Below are positions 1 to 5,166 of a stretch of DNA of 8,592 bases, in pieces. The notes under the pieces are model-generated. The model made no database searches. It was not told where the DNA came from and saw only the letters and a list, made by a program, of their open reading frames with translations. The translations under genes and the position numbers were made by a program. Origin of the DNA: Casp-Chloro-G3 sp002816715 (GTDB taxonomy: Bacteria; Chloroflexota; Dehalococcoidia; Lucifugimonadales; UBA3495). Location of the stretch: contig JAQBUV010000093.1 of NCBI GenBank assembly GCA_027623815.1, positions 1-8,592 of the forward strand. Direction: 5' to 3'. How positions within the stretch are numbered: position 1 is the stretch's first letter; every line of letters starts with the position of its first letter.

Positions 1-77
1 CCGAGGATATCCAGGAACTGACCGAGGCCAAGCTGATCATCGCCGACGACTTGCGGGAGTTCCGATTTCGAGAGTAG
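1..77 (+). CDS. C-terminal end of an unidentified protein (partial)
   Basis: The window opens inside what looks like a coding frame: reading from base 3 gives 24 residues (EDIQELTEAKLIIADDLREF, then RFRE) before TAG at 75-77. The composition is soluble and charged, with a regular Leu/Glu/Asp/Arg pattern as in an amphipathic helix. The frame starting at base 2 is also open but gives an arginine- and glycine-rich, less protein-like string, and the frame at base 1 stops early. The gene lies on the same strand as the downstream methyltransferase, 36 nt away, so the two could share a transcript. The fragment is too short to assign a family, and I do not recognise it. Confidence 0.45.
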   Translation, partial: EDIQELTEAKLIIADDLREFRFRE

Positions 78-113
78 GATCAATCGGCGAGAACTGATTC
101 ACTAGGAGCAGGA

Positions 114-1124
114 ATGCAGGAAAGACCAACACCAGAAGGAATCATGCAGCTTGGCTTGGGGTTCTGGGGATCAAAAGTTTTGCTGAGCGCTATCGAGCTT
201 GGGGTCTTCACCCAATTGGGCCAAGGGCCAATGAGTGCTGAATCACTAAGGGAACGGCTGAATTTGCACTCTCGCAGTGTAGCTGATTTTTTGGATTCCC
301 TGGTCTCATTGGGAATGCTGGCCCGGAACGGAGACCAGTACAGCAACACCCCGGCCACCAATGTTTTTCTAGACCGCAATAAACCCTCCTACGTGGGCGG
401 CATGCTAGAGATGGCTAACGCCCGCCTATATGGGTTCTGGGGGTCGCTGACCGAGGCACTTCAAAATGGACTCCCCCAAAATGAGATCAAAATGGGTGGA
501 GACCTCTTTGCCGCATTGTATGGAGACCCAGCCCGGTTGAAGGGATTCCTGGAAGGCATGACCAGCATCAGCATGGGTGCCAGCATGGCAATCGCCCAAA
601 AATTTCCCTGGAATAAGTATCAGACTTTCGTTGACGTGGGTGGCGCGCAGGGAGGGTTGCCGGTGCAACTGGCGCTGGCCCACGGCCATCTGTCCGGGGC
701 AAATTTCGACCTGCCAGTAGTAGGGCCGATATTTGAGGAATTCGTTGCTTCTTTTCAGTTGGACCAGCGATTGAGATTCCACCCAGGAAACTTCTTTGAA
801 GACCCCATGCCGCAGGCCGATGTTTTGATAATGGGCCATGTCTTGCACGACTGGAACCTGGACCAAAAACGCGAGCTTATTGCCAAAGCCTACGACACCC
901 TCCAGACTGGTGGTTCCTTGATCGTTTATGAGGCGCTGATCGACGATGACCGAAGCCAAAACGCCTTTGGCCTACTGATGAGCTTGAACATGCTCATCGA
1001 AACTCCTGGGGGATTTGATTATACCGGAGCGGATTGCAGTGGTTGGATGAAGGACGCCGGTTTCAAAGAGACCTACGTTGAGCATCTGGTTGGCCCAGAT
1101 TCCATGGTGGTTGGCACTAAATAG
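114..1124 (+). CDS. SAM-dependent O-methyltransferase, COMT/acetylserotonin-O-methyltransferase type
   Basis: A 336-residue class I methyltransferase of the family that transfers a methyl group from S-adenosylmethionine to hydroxyl groups of small, often phenolic or polyketide, molecules. Residues ~10-95 form the N-terminal winged-helix dimerisation domain (LLSAIELGVFTQL, then SLRERLNLHSRSVADFLDSL). Residues ~170-336 form the Rossmann methyltransferase domain. The SAM-binding glycine motif is DVGGAQGG (174-181), FDLP (198-201) is the usual second motif, and HVLHDW (242-247) carries His245, the expected catalytic base. The C-terminal WMKDAGF segment (311-317) is also typical, and length is normal. 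ATG 114 is preferred because AGGAG at 104-108 sits 5 nt upstream. The in-frame ATG at 144 has a purine-rich site only 3 nt away. There is no signal peptide, so it should be cytosolic. It converges on the SDR gene. Substrate is unknown. Confidence 0.9.
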   Translation: MQERPTPEGIMQLGLGFWGSKVLLSAIELGVFTQLGQGPMSAESLRERLNLHSRSVADFLDSLVSLGMLARNGDQYSNTPATNVFLDRNKPSYVGGMLEMANARLYGFWGSLTEALQNGLPQNEIKMGGDLFAALYGDPARLKGFLEGMTSISMGASMAIAQKFPWNKYQTFVDVGGAQGGLPVQLALAHGHLSGANFDLPVVGPIFEEFVASFQLDQRLRFHPGNFFEDPMPQADVLIMGHVLHDWNLDQKRELIAKAYDTLQTGGSLIVYEALIDDDRSQNAFGLLMSLNMLIETPGGFDYTGADCSGWMKDAGFKETYVEHLVGPDSMVVGTK

Positions 1125-1170
1125 CGTCAGTGCCGCTCGACTGACTCCGCTGTGTGCCTGTATGGTTGAT

Positions 1171-1201
1171 GAAGCCCCTGGCCAGAGTGGTCAAGGGCTT
1201 C
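1171..1201. terminator. Imperfect hairpin in the convergent spacer, possible bidirectional terminator
   Basis: GAAGCCCCTGGCCA at 1171-1184 pairs with TGGTCAAGGGCTTC at 1188-1201: 14 positions with one G-U wobble and one C-A mismatch, around a 3-nt loop. It lies between the 3' ends of two convergent genes, where a shared transcript end is expected. Neither strand has a U-tract after the stem, so it is not a textbook intrinsic terminator. It may instead protect 3' ends or act with Rho. The rest of the 96-nt spacer shows nothing further. Confidence 0.45.
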
Positions 1202-1220
1202 ACATATTCGAGCCTATTCT

Positions 1221-1970
1221 CTAATAAAAACCCGCCCCGCCGTTGACGTGCAGGGTCTGGCCGGTGATGAAACCGCCGTCATCGCTGACCAGGAACAAGC
1301 AGGTAGCCGCAATCTCGTCTACCATTCCCTGACGCCCCAGCGGAATACCGTCGGTATTGGGCGGCGTGCCCGCATACCACTCCGGGTTGGCCCTTGATGT
1401 GTCGATGCTGCCCGGTGAGACCACATTAACCCGGATGTTCTTTCCCGCAAACTCCGAGGCCAGACCCCTTGCGAATCCCACCAGCCCCATTTTGGCGGCA
1501 GACACATGGGAACGTCCCGCACCACCACGAAACGCACCATCGCCGGTGAAGAACAGAATGCGACCGTAGTTGTTATCCACCATGGAGTTGATAACAGCGC
1601 GGGTGGCGTAGAATCCGCCGTCCAGCACCACACCCCGGACGTACTCCCAATCTTCCAGTGTCAGCTCGGTGAAGGGCTTGTGCGGCCGTATAGCCGCGTT
1701 GTTGATCAGAATGTCCACCTTGCCAAACTCGGTCATCGCCATGTTCACCATGCTGTCCACCTGCTCCTTGTTAGACACATCGGCCAGCACCACCAGCGCC
1801 TTGACCCCCAGCTTGCGGGCCTCGGCCGCCACCTCTTCCGCTTCGGCCTGATTGCTGCGGGCGTTGACCACCACGTCGGCACCCTCTGACGCCAGCTTCA
1901 ATACCGTCGCCCGGCCAATGTTGCGACCGGAGCCGGTGACCAGAGCCACCTTACCGTCCAGCTTACCCAT
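1221..1970 (-). CDS. SDR-family oxidoreductase with non-canonical active site
   Basis: A 249-residue classical-length short-chain dehydrogenase/reductase with a single Rossmann domain. Visible family features are the dinucleotide-binding TGSGRNIG (12-19), the acidic turn ADVS (63-66), INNAA (89-93), the helix ending in K160, VSPGSIDT (184-191) and the C-terminal FITGQTLHVNGG (234-245). NARS after the second strand (36-39) hints at NADP(H) preference. Ungapped alignment to FabG-type enzymes puts Val115, Gly143 and Val156 where the catalytic Asn, Ser and Tyr normally stand; only Lys160 remains. ATG 1970 is chosen because AGGAGG lies 7 nt upstream; an in-frame ATG six codons earlier (1988) would place that ribosome site inside the coding region. 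The gene follows the sulfotransferase homologue by 52 nt on the same strand, so they are probably cotranscribed. The fold is certain; activity and substrate are not. Confidence 0.88.
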   Translation of the reverse strand: MGKLDGKVALVTGSGRNIGRATVLKLASEGADVVVNARSNQAEAEEVAAEARKLGVKALVVLADVSNKEQVDSMVNMAMTEFGKVDILINNAAIRPHKPFTELTLEDWEYVRGVVLDGGFYATRAVINSMVDNNYGRILFFTGDGAFRGGAGRSHVSAAKMGLVGFARGLASEFAGKNIRVNVVSPGSIDTSRANPEWYAGTPPNTDGIPLGRQGMVDEIAATCLFLVSDDGGFITGQTLHVNGGAGFY

Positions 1971-1988
1971 GAGTTTTCCTCCTGACAT
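1971..1988 (-). promoter_or_regulatory. Strong Shine-Dalgarno site that fixes the SDR start
   Basis: On the minus strand the bases read ATGTCAGGAGGAAAACTC and then ATG. A full AGGAGG stands 7 nt before the ATG at 1970. The upstream ATG (1988) has no comparable site and would make the ribosome site encode Ser-Gly-Gly. Translation therefore most likely begins at MGKLDGK. Confidence 0.8.
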
Positions 1989-2022
1989 TTTTCTTAGATT
2001 CGATTCCCGATTAAATCATTTA

Positions 2023-3141
2023 TTAAAACAGGCGGTTCAGATTGCCAAAGCGCGCCGGATCCAGGTCTTTGCCCGCCAAAGCCGGGTGTTCCGGGCCGTA
2101 GCGATGCGCTCGAAACACGGCATTGACCGATTCAGTGGCCCGCCCAACCCCTAGCTGTCCGAAGAAGGGGTTGATATACTCCCAGACAATATCCTTTTCG
2201 GGCGTAACCTCAAAGATACGTCCCGGCGCTCCTTCACAAATCACGGTATTTCCGTTGGGCTGCCGCTCCGCGCTGCTGATATTGTAGCTGTAGAAAGAAA
2301 TATTGGGAGTGCCCACATACTCCCAGGCAATCTCATTGGTGGACGGGTCTACTTCGACAATCCGGGAATGGCTGACTCCCCGGCGATGGCCACCATTGTC
2401 AAAAATCAGCACCCGACCGTTCTCCAGGTGGGTGGGGTGATGCTGGTGGTACACTTCTCCCGGCCCCCACTTCCAGCGAAAGTTTCCGGTGGCCCTATCG
2501 ACGATGCCCACGGTGCTGGTCAAACGGTAGCTGACCAGCAGGTCACCTTCTGGAGTTACGTTCAGCGCATTACCGTGAGTCCATTCTCGCCGGGCTTCCA
2601 GCGGACAGATGATGTCCTCTTCGACGTTCAGGTGTTCCCAGGACTTCCACTCGTACACCACTTGATGGTCGGCAGTAATTTCCTGCACCAGGTCACCATA
2701 CATCGGCTGAGGGTCGCCGTCGCTCTGATAACCTCCCTTAACTTGAGCCGCCAAGTCGTCGGAAAGCTGCTCAAACAAAAGCACCAGAGTATTGCCGTTG
2801 GGCAGACGCTCAAAGTCGTGGTGCAGCAACGGATTCCGATACTCCCAGACCACGTTGCTGTCCCAGTCCAGTTCCAGCAAAGACCCGGAGGAACCGCCGA
2901 TGGTCTCGGCGCCGCCCGCATCCCGGGGCGGCGGAGTCCTCAGCAGCAGATTGCCGTTGGGCAACAGAACTGGGTAGGTGATGCCCTCCGCTGAATACCA
3001 GCGGTGGCAGACCCGGCCCTGCATATCAATCAGGTTGGCATGGTAGCCGCCCCGATTGGTGGCAAACAGAGTGTAACCCCGGTAGCAGTGCTGGGGCGCG
3101 TAGTGAATCAGCCCCACCGGATGATGAGTAGACCAACCCAT
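2023..3141 (-). CDS. Arylsulfotransferase (ASST) family beta-propeller protein
   Basis: A 372-residue protein of the PAPS-independent aryl-sulfate sulfotransferase family, whose known members move sulfate from a phenolic sulfate ester to another phenol through a sulfo-histidine. Repeated blade units are visible: VVWEY (97-101), IAWEY (271-275) and IVWEY (318-322), with strand turns PNGN at 61-64, 114-117 and 295-298. Family-like histidine motifs are LLHHDFERLPNGN (H107/H108), WTHGN (H189) with R206 17 residues on, and YHQHHPTH (H232, H234, H235, H238). By pattern, H108, H189, R206 and one of H234/H235 may match the E. coli active-site His252, His356, Arg374 and His436; this mapping is from memory. 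The N-terminus is polar with no signal peptide or membrane helix, unlike the periplasmic E. coli enzyme. ATG 3141 has GAGGA 8 nt upstream. A non-sulfotransferase propeller role is possible. Confidence 0.82.
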   Translation of the reverse strand: MGWSTHHPVGLIHYAPQHCYRGYTLFATNRGGYHANLIDMQGRVCHRWYSAEGITYPVLLPNGNLLLRTPPPRDAGGAETIGGSSGSLLELDWDSNVVWEYRNPLLHHDFERLPNGNTLVLLFEQLSDDLAAQVKGGYQSDGDPQPMYGDLVQEITADHQVVYEWKSWEHLNVEEDIICPLEARREWTHGNALNVTPEGDLLVSYRLTSTVGIVDRATGNFRWKWGPGEVYHQHHPTHLENGRVLIFDNGGHRRGVSHSRIVEVDPSTNEIAWEYVGTPNISFYSYNISSAERQPNGNTVICEGAPGRIFEVTPEKDIVWEYINPFFGQLGVGRATESVNAVFRAHRYGPEHPALAGKDLDPARFGNLNRLF

Positions 3142-3185
3142 AGTCAGTTCCTCGTAGCTAAATTCCCCGTAGTTAATTGAACGAG

Positions 3186-3214
3186 AGTATAGAAGGTCAC
3201 TGAAAAAGGTTCAA
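3186..3214 (-). promoter_or_regulatory. Sigma-70-like promoter for the sulfotransferase-SDR operon
   Basis: The minus strand carries TTGAAC (3214-3209), a 17-nt spacer and TATACT (3191-3186). This is 4/6 and 5/6 agreement with the housekeeping consensus at ideal spacing. Transcription would start near 3179, giving a leader of about 38 nt before the ATG at 3141. It sits downstream of the ilvE terminator, so the operon is probably transcribed independently of ilvE. Confidence 0.65.
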
Positions 3215-3242
3215 CTATTGGGCAGTGGCATATTTATATGGA

Positions 3243-3265
3243 GTGACTTGGGGGAGCGACTTGGG
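3243..3265. repeat. Short tandem repeat upstream of the operon promoter
   Basis: GTGACTTGGG (3243-3252) recurs as GCGACTTGGG (3256-3265), nine of ten bases alike with a 13-nt period. It lies about 30 bp upstream of the -35 element, in the upstream half of a 226-nt spacer. That is a position where an activator could bind. No known operator is recognised, and chance is possible in such a G-rich stretch. Confidence 0.25.
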
Positions 3266-3295
3266 CCGAGGGGGGCGATCAAGGCGGTGACCAGC

Positions 3296-3339
3296 AAGAC
3301 AAAACGCGACCGCTGTTCAGATGTCCTGAACAGCGGTCG
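3296..3339 (-). terminator. Intrinsic terminator of ilvE
   Basis: CGACCGCTGTTCAG (3307-3320) and CTGAACAGCGGTCG (3326-3339) form a perfect 14-bp stem with a 5-nt loop. On the minus strand the stem is followed by CGTTTTGTCTTG, a U-rich run at 3304-3296. The stem begins 28 nt after the ilvE stop codon. Stem, short loop and U-tract in the right orientation make this a convincing Rho-independent terminator. Confidence 0.85.
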
Positions 3340-3367
3340 GGAGGTTCTCCAACTTGAATACCCGGTA

Positions 3368-4330
3368 TTAAGCCGGCACCAGACGGGGAGATGCCGAGGT
3401 GCACCAGTGAATGTACTTGGGGTTGCGTCCGGCGACGATGTCAAAGTACATCTTCTGTAGCTGGCCGGATATTGGGCCGATCTTTCCGTCGGCGATGGCC
3501 CGATTGTCCAGTTCAATAACCGGGGTCAGGTGGGCGGCAGTCCCGGTCAGGAATACCTCGTCGGCCAGGTACAGTTCGCTGCGGTCGATACTCCGCTCGA
3601 CCACGTCCAATCCAAGCTCGCTCTGGGCCAACTGGATCACCGTGTCGCGGGTGATGCCGGGCAGCACGTTGTCTTCCAGACAGGGTGTGTGCAGCCGACC
3701 ATCGACCACCAGGAACACGTTCTCGCCGGAGCCTTCGCAGACGTGGCCGTCATGGTTCAGGATGATCGCCTCATCAAAACCGGCCATGGTGGCCTCAGTC
3801 TTGGCCAGGATGCTGTTGACGTAGATACCGCAGATTTTCAATCGGGCAGGAATCATCGGGTCGTCAACGCGCCGCCAGGAAGAGGTGCAGCACCGCAAAG
3901 TATCCGACCCCAGATAGTTGCCAAAGGGCACCGAGATCAGCGTGAAGTCGCTTTCCAAGTCTTGTAACTTTAGGTTGGCCACCATTTCGGCGCTCTTGTA
4001 GGCCAGCGGCCTAATGTAAATGTCCTGCTGGTGCCGGTTGCGCTCCACCAGGTCTACGGTGATGTCGCAAAGCTGGTCTACCGAATAGGGAATGTCCAGC
4101 ATCAACAGCCGACAACCCCGCAGCAACCGCTCGTAGTGCTCCCGCAGGCGGAAGATGTTCACCACGCCCTGCTCTTCATTCCAGTTGCCTCTGATGCCCT
4201 CAAACACGCCGGTGCCATAGTGGAGGGCGTGGGTCATAACATTGACCTTGGCCTCACCGAGCGGGACAATACCGCCCTTGAAGAAAGCGTAGAGACCATC
4301 TAGATTGGCAGCAGCTTTAGCGGTACTCAA
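3368..4330 (-). CDS. ilvE: Branched-chain amino acid aminotransferase
   Basis: A 320-residue PLP-dependent class IV (fold type IV) aminotransferase that performs the final, reversible step of leucine, isoleucine and valine synthesis, using glutamate as amino donor. Family marks: HALHYGTGVFEGIR (34-47), the PLP lysine K165 in ARLKICGIYVNS, EGSGENVF (199-206), LPGITR (223-228) and YLADEVFLTGTAAHLTPV (254-271). YGTGVFEGIR and TGTAA favour a branched-chain over a D-amino-acid or aminodeoxychorismate specificity. Length is normal for the family. The start is TTG at 4330-4328: AAAGGGG lies 7 nt upstream, no ATG is in frame nearby, and the next methionine (M32) would remove conserved sequence. An out-of-frame ATG-AAT-TGA overlaps the start. 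The gene has its own promoter and terminator, so it is probably monocistronic, divergent from comEA and not beside other ilv genes in this window. Confidence 0.94.
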   Translation of the reverse strand: MSTAKAAANLDGLYAFFKGGIVPLGEAKVNVMTHALHYGTGVFEGIRGNWNEEQGVVNIFRLREHYERLLRGCRLLMLDIPYSVDQLCDITVDLVERNRHQQDIYIRPLAYKSAEMVANLKLQDLESDFTLISVPFGNYLGSDTLRCCTSSWRRVDDPMIPARLKICGIYVNSILAKTEATMAGFDEAIILNHDGHVCEGSGENVFLVVDGRLHTPCLEDNVLPGITRDTVIQLAQSELGLDVVERSIDRSELYLADEVFLTGTAAHLTPVIELDNRAIADGKIGPISGQLQKMYFDIVAGRNPKYIHWCTSASPRLVPA

Positions 4331-4362
4331 TTCATAACCCCTTTCACTAGATATAGAGCTAA

Positions 4363-4392
4363 ATTATAATCAGGATTCTGCTGCTGGCACAA
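4363..4392 (-). promoter_or_regulatory. Likely ilvE promoter
   Basis: On the minus strand a perfect TATAAT (4368-4363) is preceded by TTGTGC (4392-4387) at an 18-nt spacing. The -10 is consensus, while the -35 is only 3/6. Transcription would start near 4356, giving a leader of about 25 nt with the AAAGGGG ribosome site before the TTG start. Confidence 0.55.
4365..4370 (+). promoter_or_regulatory. Candidate -10 element for comEA, shared with ilvE
   Basis: ATTATAAT (4363-4370) is its own reverse complement, so a consensus TATAAT is also present on the plus strand at 4365-4370, pointing towards comEA. The bases 16-18 nt upstream (around 4341-4347) match a -35 poorly. A comEA transcript from here would have a leader of roughly 55 nt. 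It may be weak or need an activator. Confidence 0.3.
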
Positions 4393-4432
4393 GTGAGGTA
4401 TTCTTGGGAAAAAAGTCCGACAAAGCCCAACG

Positions 4433-5116
4433 ATGAACAACTCAGCTTATCGCATAGCAATCATAGCCGTATTGGCCCTGCTGGTCGGAGGCTTAATTGT
4501 CGCCGCGGTGCTGGTGCTGGCGCGGGGCGATGGCAACGCTCCGATTCAAGTTATCACGCCTGCTCCCGCCACAGTAACTAAATCAACCAGTGAATCGACC
4601 CAAATCGGCGGAGGTTCTGCGCCAACGACTACCCCGCCGGAGGCCGACTTACGGGTCTACATCAACGGCGCGGTGCAAAACCCGGGGGTGTACCCGCTGC
4701 AACCCGGTGACCGGCTGGTGGACGCGCTGGCCGCTGCCGGTGGCGCAACCGCCAACGCCGATCTGACGTTGATAAATTTGGCGCAGCGGGTTCGGGATGA
4801 AGGGTACTACTACCTGCCCAAAGTAGGCGAGACCCCACCACCAATCGCCGCATTGCCCGACCCGCCAAGCTCTCCAGCAGAGTCCAGCTCGCTGAGCAGT
4901 GGCACGCCGAAAAGTAATCTCATTGATTTGAACACCGCCTCTGCCGAAGCCTTGACCGTCTTGCCCAGCATCGGCCCGGTCAAGGCCCAGGCAATTGTCT
5001 TCTATCGAGAACAGAACGGCCCGTTCGCATCCGTGGCGGAAATTACCAATGTGTCTGGAATTGGCCCAGCAACCTACGAAAGCATCCGCGACCTGGTGAC
5101 AGTGGGGGCGCGGTAA
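4433..5116 (+). CDS. comEA: Competence protein ComEA (membrane-anchored DNA receptor)
   Basis: A 227-residue competence protein that binds incoming double-stranded DNA outside the membrane and delivers it to ComEC. Domain order: an N-terminal membrane anchor at ~7-30; a Ser/Thr/Pro-rich linker at ~36-70; an SLBB domain at ~73-131 (RVYINGAVQNPGVYPLQPGD, with the LVDALAAAGG helix); a second Pro/Ser-rich linker at ~133-160; then tandem helix-hairpin-helix motifs at ~163-225. The latter show LNTAS (166-170), LPSIGPVKAQAI (177-188) and VSGIGPATYESI (207-218), whose glycine hairpins contact the DNA backbone. ATG 4433 is the only reasonable start, since an in-frame TGA stands at 4394-4396 with no start codon between. 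It lacks a recognisable Shine-Dalgarno site. comEC follows 50 nt downstream, the conserved order. Polysaccharide-export SLBB proteins are excluded by the HhH pair. Confidence 0.94.
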   Translation: MNNSAYRIAIIAVLALLVGGLIVAAVLVLARGDGNAPIQVITPAPATVTKSTSESTQIGGGSAPTTTPPEADLRVYINGAVQNPGVYPLQPGDRLVDALAAAGGATANADLTLINLAQRVRDEGYYYLPKVGETPPPIAALPDPPSSPAESSSLSSGTPKSNLIDLNTASAEALTVLPSIGPVKAQAIVFYREQNGPFASVAEITNVSGIGPATYESIRDLVTVGAR

Positions 5117-5166
5117 CGATATCTGGAGTAATATTTGGCAGTTGCGCCGGATAGTTTGAACCGGAT

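Noticed and set aside
426..959. 177-codon frame antisense to the O-methyltransferase
   Set aside because: The plus strand encodes SAM-binding and catalytic motifs through this stretch; the antisense translation shows no family features.
2368..2994. 208-codon open frame antisense to the sulfotransferase homologue
   Set aside because: It is the complement of a well-recognised family protein, has no recognisable domain or ribosome site, and its low-complexity composition fits a shadow frame in GC-rich DNA.
4393..4581. Alternative GTG-started frame overlapping the start of comEA
   Set aside because: It is out of frame with ComEA, ends within its linker region, and its sequence shows no recognisable features.
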